Assembly (NCBI GenBank): GCA_036563615.1
Contig: DATCMB010000005.1
Span: 1-62,669 of the forward strand
DNA: 62,669 bases
From: Candidatus Binatia bacterium
GTDB taxonomy: Bacteria; Desulfobacterota; Binatia; UBA12015
Reading direction: 5' to 3'
A model generated the notes under the pieces. That model did not search any database and was not told where the DNA came from. It saw only the letters and a list, made by a program, of their open reading frames with translations. This document shows, in pieces, positions 1-8,395 of the stretch. A program made the position numbers and the translations under genes. Position 1 is the first letter of the stretch; each line of letters opens with the position of its first letter.

Positions 1-1488
1 CTTCGCGCCGAGCACGCCCTGGTGCGGCGAGCGCACGACGAAGCCGTCGATCGTCACGTCGTCGTGCTGCACGTTGAAGCCGTTCTTGCCCGCCGGCGGC
101 TCCACGACGACGCTGCCGGGCGTCGCGGCGGCGAAGGTCACGCCCGCCGTGCGCGTCTCGATCTCCTCTGCGCACGCGCCGGGCTTCACCATCGCGACCT
201 CGCCGTACGCGAGCATGCGCGCCGCGCGCCCGATCGTCCGCCACGGCGTCGCCGGCGAGACCGCCTCGGCCTTGCTCCGCGTGTCGTCGCCCGCCGCGCA
301 GTCGACCCAGTAGGTCGCGCCGCTGCCCGGCGCCGGCGCCGGCACGGGCAGCGCGTCCGGAATGGCGTCCGCGAGCCGGGCGCCGCGGTGGAAGCCGAGG
401 TCGGCGACGCCGGCGTCGAGCTCGGCGTCGCGCCGCGTGCTGCCCCCGATGTCCTCTGCGGCGGCGACGGAGCCCGCGTCGACCGCGGGGCTCTGCGCCG
501 CGTCGCCCGCGGCGAGCTGCTGCAGCGAGAAGTCGTCGTCGAGGAAGCCGTCCGGGCCGCCGAGGACGCCGTCCGCGCCCGCCGGCTGCGTGAACAGCGG
601 ATCCGCGACGACGTTCCCCGGACCGAGCGCGCTGCCCTCGGGGAACACGAGCTGCCCGCTGCCGAAGATCAGGTTGTGCCGCACGTGCGGCACCGCGCCC
701 GCGCCGACGCGCAGCCCGATCGGCTCGTTGAAGGCGAGCACGTTGTCGCGCACGTCGACCGCGACCTCGCGCAGGAAGATCCCGCCACCGCTCGCGCCGC
801 CGTTGTAGGCGACCGTGTTGAAGGCGAGCGTGGTGTCGAGCTGCGCACCCGCGGCCTCGCCCTCGACGACGATGCCCCAGGTGCCGGTGTCGTAGACCAG
901 GTTGTTGCGCACGAGCGACGGCGCCGAGCGCTCGAGTTCGATGCCCGCCTTGCCGGACGACGCCACGACCACGGAGTCGATCTGCACCGAGGCCGAGCCG
1001 ACGACGCGGACCCCGGTCCCGCTCTGCGCGACGAACGCGCTGCGCAGAACGCGCAGGCCGTCCGCGAGCTCGGCGCGCAGGCCGGTCGCGCCGCCGCGCA
1101 CCGCGATGCCGTCGACGACCACGTCACGGTGCCGGACGTCGACGCCGACCGCCCCCGCGGGCGGCTCGAGGAAGACGGATCCGAGCCCCTCGTCCGCGAC
1201 CAGGCTCACCGCGTCGCACGCGGTGCCGACCGACTCGGGATACGTCCCCGGCCGCACGCGGATCGTGTGGCCCGGCTGGACCTGGCGCAGCGCGTGGTCG
1301 ATCGTTCGCCACGGCGTCGCTGGCGACAGGGCCTCGAGCGGACCGCGCGTGTCGTCGCCGGCCGCAGCGTCGACGTAGAAGTCGAGCGCGTGCGCGGCGG
1401 CGGCGCTGAGCAGCCACGCGCCGGCGAGCGCGGTCGCGAAGACGGTAGCGAAGACGGTGCAGCGAGGGGAGCGTCGTGTCTTGACCAA
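1..1488 (-). CDS. Secreted right-handed beta-helix repeat protein (C-terminus beyond window)
   Basis: Reading the reverse strand from a TTG at 1488 gives 496 codons with no stop up to the window edge, so the C-terminus is missing. The first ~35 residues form a clear Sec signal (positive TRR stretch, hydrophobic core, Ala-rich cleavage zone ending AHA), and GAGAGG lies ~8 nt before the TTG. The mature part opens with FYVDAAAGDD...SPATPWRTI followed by a PGTY-like turn, the usual beginning of DUF1565/NosD-like parallel beta-helix proteins. Ile/Val-rich rungs (VVVDGIAV, SLVRNNLVYD, FNTVAYNGG) follow. A second copy of the opening module starts about residue 390 (YWVDCAAGDD...SPATPWRTI), so the protein is internally duplicated. 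Such folds usually bind or cleave surface polysaccharides, but no catalytic residues can be assigned. Start choice is moderate; a GTG 63 bases upstream is also in frame. Confidence 0.78.
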   Translation of the reverse strand, partial: MVKTRRSPRCTVFATVFATALAGAWLLSAAAAHALDFYVDAAAGDDTRGPLEALSPATPWRTIDHALRQVQPGHTIRVRPGTYPESVGTACDAVSLVADEGLGSVFLEPPAGAVGVDVRHRDVVVDGIAVRGGATGLRAELADGLRVLRSAFVAQSGTGVRVVGSASVQIDSVVVASSGKAGIELERSAPSLVRNNLVYDTGTWGIVVEGEAAGAQLDTTLAFNTVAYNGGASGGGIFLREVAVDVRDNVLAFNEPIGLRVGAGAVPHVRHNLIFGSGQLVFPEGSALGPGNVVADPLFTQPAGADGVLGGPDGFLDDDFSLQQLAAGDAAQSPAVDAGSVAAAEDIGGSTRRDAELDAGVADLGFHRGARLADAIPDALPVPAPAPGSGATYWVDCAAGDDTRSKAEAVSPATPWRTIGRAARMLAYGEVAMVKPGACAEEIETRTAGVTFAAATPGSVVVEPPAGKNGFNVQHDDVTIDGFVVRSPHQGVLGAK

Positions 1489-1840
1489 GGCGATGACCTC
1501 TCGAGCCGCCGCCTCGCGAGCAATCCACTTGCCCGCCCGAGCACGCGACGTGTGCACCCGTCGCAGACGCGAGTGTGGACTCTTGCCCCAGAGCGCCGCC
1601 GGAAAGCCGCGATGGATCCGAGCCGCATGCTGCGGTGGGGAAGAACGTCCCATTTCGCTGCGCCGCGTCTCCGGATCGCGCAACTTCGTCAGCGTCTCGC
1701 GCCCGCAAAGCAGTGTGGAAAGATGCCCTATGTGTCTGCGCGCTTGCGAAGGCGTTTGCGCGGCGACGCGGTTGCGTCCCCGCCCACGCGGCGGCATGAC
1801 ACCGCTCGAACGATCGAACGCTCGAACGGCGAGGTGACGC
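1489..1840. other. Divergent intergenic region
   Basis: About 350 bp between the leftward beta-helix gene and the rightward arsM-like gene. No convincing coding sequence is seen on either strand. It should hold both promoters, but no clear -35/-10 pair was recognised. The only obvious structure is the short TCGAACG repeat set at its right end, described separately. Confidence 0.6.
1806..1828. repeat. Three tandem TCGAACG repeats before arsM
   Basis: TCGAACG occurs three times at exact 8-bp spacing (1806, 1814, 1822), ending a few bases before the GAGG ribosome-binding site of the arsM-like gene. The units also form partly self-complementary stretches (CGTTCGATCGTTCG on the other strand). The position would suit an operator or a leader structure controlling arsM, but no known arsenic-regulator consensus is recognised. 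Confidence 0.5.
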
Positions 1841-3010
1841 ATGGCCATCCCGGCAGCCACGATGCACCCCGAGACCGCGGTCCGCGCGCGCTACGAGGCG
1901 GCGGCCAAGGTGAGGGAGACGGCGCTCTGCTGTCCCGTCACCTACGACCCGCGCTTCCTCGAGCTGATCCCGCAGGAGATCCGCGACAAGGACTACGGCT
2001 GCGGCGACCCGTCGGCGTACGTCCGCGAGGGCGACACGGTGCTCGACCTCGGCAGCGGCGGCGGCAAGATCTGCTACATCGCGGCGCAGATCGTCGGCCG
2101 CAAGGGGCGCGTCATCGGCGTCGACTTCAACCCGGAGATGCTCGCGCTCGCGCGGCGCTACCGCGGCGAGATGGCGAAGAAGCTCGGCTACGACGTGGTC
2201 GAGTTCCACCGCGGCCGCATCCAGGACCTCGCGCTGTCGCTCGACGCCGTCGACGCCTGGCTCGCGAAGAACCCGATCACGAACAGCGACGACCTCGCGC
2301 GCTTCGAGCAGATGAAGGCGCAGCTGCGCAGCACGCAGCCGATGATCGAGGACGAGTCGGTCGACGTGATCATCTCGAACTGCGTGCTGAACCTGGTCGA
2401 GGAAGGCGCGCGCGAGCAGCTCTTCAGCGAGATGTTCCGCGTGCTCAAGCGCGGCGGCCGCGTCGCGATCAGCGACATCGTGTCGGACGAGCCGGTGCCC
2501 GAGGAGATGAAGCGCGACCCGAAGCTCTGGAGCGGCTGCATCTCGGGCGCCTTCCAGGAGGCGGAGTTGCTGCACGCGTTCGAGCGCGCGGGCTTCCACG
2601 CCATCACGATCGAGAAGCGCGACGAGAAGCCGTGGCAGACGATCCGCGGGATCGAGTTCCGGAGCGTCACCGTCACCGCGCGCAAGGGCAAGCAGGGCCC
2701 GTGCTGGGAGCGCAACCAGGCGGTCATCTACAAGGGGCCGTGGAAGAAGGTCGAGGACGACGACGGGCACGTGCTGCTGCGCGGTCAGCGCGTGGCAGTG
2801 TGCGACAAGACCTTCCGGATCTTGACGGGCGAGCCCTACGGCCGCGACGTGATCCCGGTGCCGCCGCTCGAGGAGATCCCGCTGTCGCGCGCGAAGCCGT
2901 TCGACTGCAACCGCAACGACGTGCGCGACCCCGCGGAGACCAAGGGCAAGCGCTACCGGAAGACGACCGCCGCGCCTGCGGCGTGCGCTCCCGGCAGCGG
3001 CTGCTGCTGA
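1841..3010 (+). CDS. arsM: Arsenite S-adenosylmethionine methyltransferase (ArsM-like)
   Basis: 389-residue class I SAM methyltransferase. The SAM motif VLDLGSGGGK lies at 67-76 and the acidic loop GVDFNPEM follows at 93-100. All four cysteines expected of ArsM can be placed: Cys30/31, Cys54 in YGCG, Cys181 in SNCVLNL and Cys233 in SGCISGA. In this family they bind As(III) and support stepwise methylation to methylarsenicals in the cytoplasm. Between ~132 and 168 there is a ~35-residue helical insertion absent from short ArsM proteins. The C-terminus adds a domain ending in a Cys-rich tail (CAPGSGCC) that could bind metalloid. The ATG follows GAGGTGACGC. No ars transporter or ArsR is adjacent. 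The function call is strong by motif; arsenic specificity is from family knowledge. Confidence 0.86.
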   Translation: MAIPAATMHPETAVRARYEAAAKVRETALCCPVTYDPRFLELIPQEIRDKDYGCGDPSAYVREGDTVLDLGSGGGKICYIAAQIVGRKGRVIGVDFNPEMLALARRYRGEMAKKLGYDVVEFHRGRIQDLALSLDAVDAWLAKNPITNSDDLARFEQMKAQLRSTQPMIEDESVDVIISNCVLNLVEEGAREQLFSEMFRVLKRGGRVAISDIVSDEPVPEEMKRDPKLWSGCISGAFQEAELLHAFERAGFHAITIEKRDEKPWQTIRGIEFRSVTVTARKGKQGPCWERNQAVIYKGPWKKVEDDDGHVLLRGQRVAVCDKTFRILTGEPYGRDVIPVPPLEEIPLSRAKPFDCNRNDVRDPAETKGKRYRKTTAAPAACAPGSGCC

Positions 3011-3014
3011 CGCG

Positions 3015-3689
3015 TCAGCGACGCGCAGCCCGCGCGCGCCTCGCCGACCTGGGAGCGGATCGCGTCGCGCTCGCGCGGGACGTCCGCCCAAAGATTCCCT
3101 CGGGCCAGACGGGCGCCTCGCCGGGACCGGGCTTTCGCCATCCCTCCACCACCGCGACGGCGCGGCGCGACCACTCGATGGTGGCCTGCAGATGCTCCCA
3201 GACGAGCCCGAGCGCGAGCACGCTCAGCGCGAGACGCTGCGGAAAGGGCCCTGCGCCGGCGCGGTAGTCCTCGGCCATGCGGCGCAGCGCCTCCTGCTGG
3301 ATCAGCGCCCCGTCGCCGATCGCGCGCAGCGTGCCGAGCAGATCGGCCTTGCTGCCCTGCTCGGCGAAGAACACCTTGAGCAGCGGCTCGGATTCGAACC
3401 ACACCTCGCCGCCCGGCGCTGCGAGCCACTCGCGCAGCGCCTTTCGGCCCTTCGGCGTGATCCGGTACACGGTGCGCCGCCGCTCGCCGCACTGCTCGCG
3501 GCGCGCCGCCGCGTGGCCGCCGGCCACGAGGCGCTTCGCCTCCGCGTAGAGGTTGCTCTCCGCGCGCGGCCAGAGGTGGCTCAGGCTGCGGCGGATCTGC
3601 TTCGCGAGCTCGTAGGTCGACCAGGGCCGCACGGCGAGCAAGCCGAGGATCGCGAACGAGGTGACGGTGAGCGGGCGGTCGTCGCGCAT
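3015..3689 (-). CDS. PadR-family transcriptional regulator
   Basis: 224-residue protein with a PadR winged helix at about residues 8-85. It starts TSFAILGLLAVRPWSTYELAKQ and has RITPKGRKALREWL in the wing, both hallmarks of PadR. The C-terminal half (Vir-type, about 90-185) is helical and should mediate dimerisation or effector binding; the last ~30 residues are Arg/Ala-rich and probably disordered. The gene is divergent from the GNAT gene, and a perfect 11-bp inverted repeat sits in the short space between them. It therefore probably represses itself and the acetyltransferase until a small aromatic or toxic ligand binds. It converges on arsM with only 4 bp between stops. The ligand is unknown. 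Confidence 0.85.
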   Translation of the reverse strand: MRDDRPLTVTSFAILGLLAVRPWSTYELAKQIRRSLSHLWPRAESNLYAEAKRLVAGGHAAARREQCGERRRTVYRITPKGRKALREWLAAPGGEVWFESEPLLKVFFAEQGSKADLLGTLRAIGDGALIQQEALRRMAEDYRAGAGPFPQRLALSVLALGLVWEHLQATIEWSRRAVAVVEGWRKPGPGEAPVWPEGIFGRTSRASATRSAPRSARRARAARR

Positions 3690-3713
3690 GGTCGCTGCCC
3701 TACCCTGATTGAC

Positions 3714-3756
3714 TTACTCCTGTCGAGAGCATAGCCGCCCCTCCTGACAGGAGTAA
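3714..3756. promoter_or_regulatory. Inverted-repeat operator between padR and GNAT genes
   Basis: TTACTCCTGTC (3714-3724) and its exact reverse complement GACAGGAGTAA (3746-3756) flank a 21-bp spacer, so arm centres are 32 bp apart (about three helical turns). The repeat occupies most of the 86-bp gap between divergent start codons, ideal for autoregulation by the neighbouring PadR protein. Binding by that protein is inferred. Confidence 0.72.
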
Positions 3757-3775
3757 AAGCACGAGGAGCACGACG

Positions 3776-4312
3776 ATGTCCGATGCCGAGGTCGTCATCC
3801 GCCGCGCGACGCGACGCGAGATCCCCGAGGTCGAGGAGCTGTCGGTCGCGGCGTACGCGCAGTACCGCAGCGAGGTGCCGGCCTCGGTGTTCGAGGGCTA
3901 CGTCGCCGACCTGCGCCGTCTGTCCGACTCCTGGCAGGAGGCCGAGGTGCTGGTCGCGGAGGTCGCCGGAAGGATCGACGGCAGCGTGCAGTTCTTCGCC
4001 GACGCGAGCACGGAGGGGCTCGGCCTGCCGCAGGGCTGGGCCGGGTTCCGCAAGCTCGCGGTGCACCCACGCGCGCGCGGCCGCGGCCTCGGGCGACGCT
4101 TGACGGAGGCCTGCCTCGACGGCGCCCGCGCGCGCAGCGCGCCGACGGTCGGCATCCACACGGCGTCGTTCATGCGCGCCGCGCGGAAGATCTACGAGCA
4201 GATGGGCTTTCGGCGCTGCGCCGAGTTCGACCTCAGCGCGGCCGACCTCGGGCTCGGCGAGGCCGGCGCCGAGGTGGGCGTCATCGCGTACCGGCTCGAC
4301 GTCGCGCTCTGA
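3776..4312 (+). CDS. GNAT-family N-acetyltransferase
   Basis: 178-residue single-domain GNAT. The N-terminal VVIRRATRREIPEVEEL is the typical first strand and helix. The acetyl-CoA pyrophosphate loop is RKLAVHPRARGRGLGRRL at about 91-108 (R/Q-x-x-G-x-G/A pattern), followed by FMRAARKIYEQMGFRR, the usual C-terminal alpha4/beta7 segment. It should transfer acetyl from acetyl-CoA to an amine; the substrate cannot be told. It is preceded by GAGGAGCACGACG and lies opposite the PadR gene across a shared operator, so it is probably the PadR target and may act in detoxification. Length is normal for the family. Confidence 0.85.
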   Translation: MSDAEVVIRRATRREIPEVEELSVAAYAQYRSEVPASVFEGYVADLRRLSDSWQEAEVLVAEVAGRIDGSVQFFADASTEGLGLPQGWAGFRKLAVHPRARGRGLGRRLTEACLDGARARSAPTVGIHTASFMRAARKIYEQMGFRRCAEFDLSAADLGLGEAGAEVGVIAYRLDVAL

Positions 4313-4329
4313 TCCGGCCCGTCACGCGC

Positions 4330-7300
4330 TCACTGCACGTAGCCGAGCTGGCGAAGCTTCTCGAGCTCGTCGGCGTCCACCTCGCGGGGCTTCGACACCC
4401 CCGCCGCTTGATCGTGCGCCTCGACGAGCCGCCGCTTGTACTCCACGAGCTTCTCCGCGAGCGCCGCGTGTCTCGCGTCGCCGGGGCGGTAGAGGTTGCG
4501 CCGCTCCTCCGGGTCGCTCGCCAGATCGAAGACCTCGAAGCCGAAGCCCCCGTCCTCGCGCCTGCGGTACTTCGCGACCACGTCCCCGTCGCGCACCGAG
4601 ACCCAGATCTCCTCGATGCTCGTCGTCGGGAAGTAGCTCCCGAACAGCAGCCAGCTCTCCTGACCGCGCTTGACGACGTCGCTGCGGACCTTCGGCGTGT
4701 GGCCGAACGCCAAGAGCCGCGGCGCCTCCGCCTCGCCACGCACGGCCCGCGACAGGTCGACGCCCGTGACGCCCGGATCGCGCACCGGGACGCCGGCGAG
4801 AGCGGCGATCGTCGGAAGGACGTCGATCGCGCGCGTCACCGCGGGGAAGGCTCCCGGCCGCGCGCCGCCGCCGCGGATCAGGAGCGGCGTGCGCAGCACC
4901 TCGGGCGCGAGCTGGAAGTCGTGCGACCACGGGAAGAGCGCGTTGTCGCGGTAGAGCACCTCGCCGTGGTCGGCCGTGAAGACGATCAGGCTCTCGTCGT
5001 CGAGGCCGCGCGCGTCGATCGCGTGCACGACGCTGCCGAAGAGCTCGTCGAGGTACGCGACGTTCGACACGTAGAGCAGCTCGACGACGCGGACGAGGTC
5101 GCGCACGTCGTCGTCCGTCAAGCCAAGACGCCTGCGCGTCCCGGGGAAGTCCTTCTGCAGCGCGAGCGTGGCCTGGTAGGTCAGCGCCAGGTGCTTGATC
5201 CGCTCGTCGGTCAAGCCCGCCGTGAGCGCCGCGGTCTGCTCGGGAAAGCGCGCGCGGAGCTCGGCGATGCGGTCCTTGTACGGGTAGTGCGTCACCGTGA
5301 AGTTGGTGACGACGAGCGCGCGGTAGCTCGGGTCGCGCGCGACGCGGTCGAGGATCTCGAGCAGACGCGGGTCGTCGCCCGACAGAGGCTTGCGCGACAG
5401 GTTCTGCCGCGGAACGCCCTGCGCGTAGCTGAGCCGCGGCGAGGCCATGCCGTGGTCGGCCCAGAAGTGGACGTCCCAGCCGGCCTCGGCGAACGCCTCG
5501 GTGATCGTCGTGACGTCGTCGGGAAGGCGGAGCGGATGCGCGAAGACGCGGTGCCCGTCGGCCTCGCGGCCGGTGAGCAGCGCGGCGTACGCGGTGCCCG
5601 ACTGGTCGGCCTCGCTCTGGTTGCGCAGGAAGACCGTCGCCTGCTCGGCGAAGCGCGCGAGGTGCGGCGTGTAGAAGACGCCCGCGCGATAGGGCGCGAG
5701 GTGATCGGCGTTGACCGTGCACGGCGCGTACAGCACGACCAGGCGCGGCGCGCGCGGACGCGGCGGTGCTGCGTCGTGCGTGACCGCCGCGAGCCGTGAC
5801 GCGACGGGGAACGCGACCTGGGACGCAGACGTTCCCTCCATCCGCGGCCAGGCGCGTGCGAGCTTGCGGTGGACCCACAGCGTCGCGAGGTGGCCGCGGT
5901 AGACGACGACGAAGTCGTCGAGAAGCCCTTGACGCCGCAGCGAGTTGACGACGGAGGTCTCGCTGTTCGTCCGGTAGAGCAGCGCGATCGGGCGGACGCC
6001 GAGCCGCTCCGCCACGCGCAGCTTGTCCGGCCCGATGTAGAGCGCGGGGCGCTCGCCGTACCAGGAGACCTCCTCGGTCCACGACGTCGCGATCACGCCG
6101 TTCGCGGGGAGCCGCTCGCGGATCGCGCGGAAGAGGAACGTGTCGTTGCGCAGCTTCGCCAGCGGCGTGGCAGGCTTCGCACCGATCGCCGCGATCGGCT
6201 CCGCGGGCTGCGGAGACGCATCGCCCGCGGGTCCTCGACCGTAGTGGCTCGATTCATCGCTCGCAGCGCCGCCGGTCGCTTGTTCGGCGGCGCGGGCGTC
6301 GTTGCCTGGAGCCGGCAGGGCGATCGGAGGCAGCCCGAGGAACGGAGACACCGGGATGCCGACGAGCGGAAGGAAGACGCGTGGCAACGCCCAGCGAACC
6401 GGGAACAGCAGACCGACCACGACCGCCGTCGCGACCGCGCCGCGCAGCACCCTGGCGGGCCGAGCGACCGACACGAACAGCGTCCACAGCGCGCCGAGCG
6501 AGAAGACGTACAGCAAGGGCGCGAACGACAGATAGAACCTGCGCTCGTGGTGGGTGACGGTGAAGATCGCGGTGCGGATCAGGAAGGCGAGCACGAGCGC
6601 CACCCAAGGCCGCACCGCCGGGTGACGGACGGCGAGCAGATACGCGCTCCCGACGACGAATGCCGGCACGAGCCAGGCCGTCCATTCGCCGAAGACCGTG
6701 TCCCACCGGGCGAACGGCCAGACGAAGTCCGGCAGCTTCGCGAGAATGAGGTCGCTCTTCTCGCGCAGCGCCGGCCAGAATCCGACGTACTCGTGGGAGC
6801 GGTACGGGTCCGCGGTCCCCACCTTTCCGAACAGGTTCCGATCGATGCCGACGAACGCGATCGGGTCGCCGAACGAGATCGAGTTTCGCCCGACCCAGAA
6901 GACGATCGGTACGGAGAACCCGAGCAGCATCCAGAGGAGCTGCCTTCTGCCGACCCGGCCCCGACCGACGAGCACGACCAGCCCGGCCGTGATCGCGAAC
7001 GACAGCAGGTCGTAGCGCTGCAGCACGCCGAGCCCCGAAACGAGCCCGAGCCAGATCGGCCGTCCGATCGCGTGCTTCCCGGTCGGACGCGCACCCTCGT
7101 CGAGCGTCGCGACCAGCGCGAGCATCGAAGCGACCAGGAAGAACGCCGCCCCCGTCTCGAGCAGACCAAGGCGTGCCATCACCATCTGCGCCGAGTTGGT
7201 CGCGAAGGCGATCGACGCCGCGAGCGCGGGCGCCATGCCGAACAGGCGCGCGCCGAGCAGGAGCGTGGTCACCGCGGTCGCGACGAAGAAGAACCCGTGG

Positions 7301-7635
7301 ACGACGTCGATCGCGACCTTGCTCGCGCCGAGCACGGGAAAGACCGCGCCATAGACGAAGGGGATCAACGGGAAGCGCGCGATGTTGGGCCACGGTGGAT
7401 CGGTCGACACGCCGTGCGCCCGGAACCACGCCAGCAGGTAGGGATAGGCTTGCAGCGAGGTGAAGCCCTCGCCGCGCGCGATCTGCCGGCCCATCTCGGC
7501 GTAGTGGTAGGTGTCCGGCACGACGAAGAGCTCGAGGCCGGGCGGGATCGTCTTCTCGAGCCAGACGAAGACGACGACGGCGAGGACGAGCGCGATGGCG
7601 AGCGGCGACTTCGCGATCCCGGGCGCGCCCCTCAT
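4330..7635 (-). CDS. Fusion: GT-C-like polytopic membrane domain plus alkaline-phosphatase/sulfatase-fold domain
   Basis: 1101-residue two-part protein. Residues ~1-430 carry about ten hydrophobic segments in the layout of GT-C/ArnT-PMT glycosyltransferases, with VPDTYHYAEMGRQIARGEGF in the first periplasmic loop (a D-x-x-x-Y/E-type motif). An Ala/Pro/Gly linker (~430-480) and a soluble stretch lead to a sulfatase-fold domain at ~630-1000. Metal motif TADHGEVL (~886) is kept. Two canonical sites differ. The first metal-ligand Asp position (V-D-T-L-R in relatives) reads PCTVNAD with Cys639. The nucleophile motif reads S679-G-T-A-Y before AALLTGR, lacking the Pro/Ala and Arg needed for formylglycine formation. 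It may be a periplasmic lipid-linked transferase or phosphodiesterase rather than a sulfatase. A start with SD GGAGGGG fits (ATG 7635). Confidence 0.75.
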   Translation of the reverse strand: MRGAPGIAKSPLAIALVLAVVVFVWLEKTIPPGLELFVVPDTYHYAEMGRQIARGEGFTSLQAYPYLLAWFRAHGVSTDPPWPNIARFPLIPFVYGAVFPVLGASKVAIDVVHGFFFVATAVTTLLLGARLFGMAPALAASIAFATNSAQMVMARLGLLETGAAFFLVASMLALVATLDEGARPTGKHAIGRPIWLGLVSGLGVLQRYDLLSFAITAGLVVLVGRGRVGRRQLLWMLLGFSVPIVFWVGRNSISFGDPIAFVGIDRNLFGKVGTADPYRSHEYVGFWPALREKSDLILAKLPDFVWPFARWDTVFGEWTAWLVPAFVVGSAYLLAVRHPAVRPWVALVLAFLIRTAIFTVTHHERRFYLSFAPLLYVFSLGALWTLFVSVARPARVLRGAVATAVVVGLLFPVRWALPRVFLPLVGIPVSPFLGLPPIALPAPGNDARAAEQATGGAASDESSHYGRGPAGDASPQPAEPIAAIGAKPATPLAKLRNDTFLFRAIRERLPANGVIATSWTEEVSWYGERPALYIGPDKLRVAERLGVRPIALLYRTNSETSVVNSLRRQGLLDDFVVVYRGHLATLWVHRKLARAWPRMEGTSASQVAFPVASRLAAVTHDAAPPRPRAPRLVVLYAPCTVNADHLAPYRAGVFYTPHLARFAEQATVFLRNQSEADQSGTAYAALLTGREADGHRVFAHPLRLPDDVTTITEAFAEAGWDVHFWADHGMASPRLSYAQGVPRQNLSRKPLSGDDPRLLEILDRVARDPSYRALVVTNFTVTHYPYKDRIAELRARFPEQTAALTAGLTDERIKHLALTYQATLALQKDFPGTRRRLGLTDDDVRDLVRVVELLYVSNVAYLDELFGSVVHAIDARGLDDESLIVFTADHGEVLYRDNALFPWSHDFQLAPEVLRTPLLIRGGGARPGAFPAVTRAIDVLPTIAALAGVPVRDPGVTGVDLSRAVRGEAEAPRLLAFGHTPKVRSDVVKRGQESWLLFGSYFPTTSIEEIWVSVRDGDVVAKYRRREDGGFGFEVFDLASDPEERRNLYRPGDARHAALAEKLVEYKRRLVEAHDQAAGVSKPREVDADELEKLRQLGYVQ

Positions 7636-8030
7636 CCCCTCCTCCCATTCCGGACGGCTCGCGCGCGCCCCTCTTCGCCACCGGGTCGAGCGTGCACGAT
7701 TCGCGAACGCGCCCGCGCGTCGCCGTCCGCGAACGCACGGACGCGGGAACGCGCAAAGGTGCAGAGCCTCCCCATGACGCCTCGAGCCGAATTTTTAGGA
7801 GCGTGCGCCGCTGGAGATCAAGAAAGAATTTTTTCTAACACCGCCCACGCGGCTCGCCGCGAGACGCGCCTCGGCGCGGCCAAGCCGGATGGCAGCGTCG
7901 CTGGTCCGGATGGAGAAGAATCTTGCTTGCCGAGCGCGCGCCGGTTCCATCCTGCGCGCGGCCCAGCCTTCCGCGCTCCAACCGACCACGTCCTCCGGGC
8001 CAAGAACCAACCAAGCCCGTGGAGAAGACG
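7636..8030. other. Intergenic region with AT-rich patch
   Basis: About 395 bp between divergent genes. No credible gene is seen. Around 7790-7840 there is an AT-rich island in otherwise GC-rich DNA, including an imperfect AGAAA...TTTCT dyad. This is a likely promoter zone for one or both flanking genes, but no hexamer pair is convincing. Confidence 0.5.
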
Positions 8031-8381
8031 ATGTCGTACCAGCGATTGGGGGGCGTCGGCCGGATCGTCCTGCTCGCCGTGGCGGCGCTCGCCGGCGTCG
8101 CGGAGGCGCAGGCGCAGCGCGGCGTGCAGGTCGTGCCGAGCGGCGACGCGATGGAGGCGCGCGGCTTCGACGGCCAGCACATCTACGTGCTCCCGAGCCT
8201 CGACCTCGTGGTCGTGGGCCACGGCCGCTACGTGAAGGACCCCGGCCCGCCGATCGCGGATCCGTCGCTGTTCGAGCGCTACCCGTCGGTGGGGCTCGTC
8301 CCGGGGCGCGGGACGACGCCGCCCGACCCCTGGGACACGCGCCACTTCCTCGGCAGCATCGTGGACTCGATCGTGAAATGA
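8031..8381 (+). CDS. Signal peptide fused to the C-terminal tail of a serine hydrolase (beta-lactamase family remnant)
   Basis: 116 residues from an ATG preceded by GGAGAAGACG. Residues 1-29 are a good Sec signal peptide (hydrophobic core [15 protein letters not shown], cleavage near AQA-QR). Directly after it comes [24 protein letters not shown]. This matches the extreme C-terminal strand-helix of class C beta-lactamase/serine hydrolase proteins (G-x-G/D-GQ-x-IYV-x-PS-x-DLVVV), followed by the usual W-D-...-I-V end. The catalytic core with SxxK and YxN motifs is absent. The gene therefore looks like a large internal deletion that kept export signal and tail, or a repurposed short secreted protein. 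Its stop overlaps an in-frame ATG of the next gene by 4 bp. Expression is uncertain. Confidence 0.62.
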   Translation: MSYQRLGGVGRIVLLAVAALAGVAEAQAQRGVQVVPSGDAMEARGFDGQHIYVLPSLDLVVVGHGRYVKDPGPPIADPSLFERYPSVGLVPGRGTTPPDPWDTRHFLGSIVDSIVK

Positions 8382-8395
8382 GGGAATCCTGCGTC

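Noticed and set aside
22..3267. Very long rightward open frame (about 1081 codons) over the beta-helix and arsM genes
   Set aside because: It is Arg/Ala-rich with no recognisable domain and runs against the coherent leftward beta-helix and rightward arsM frames; a GC-rich antisense shadow.
7923..8381. Longer upstream start for the serine-hydrolase remnant
   Set aside because: The extra 36 residues are Arg/Pro-rich and would bury the signal peptide; the internal ATG has a good ribosome site.
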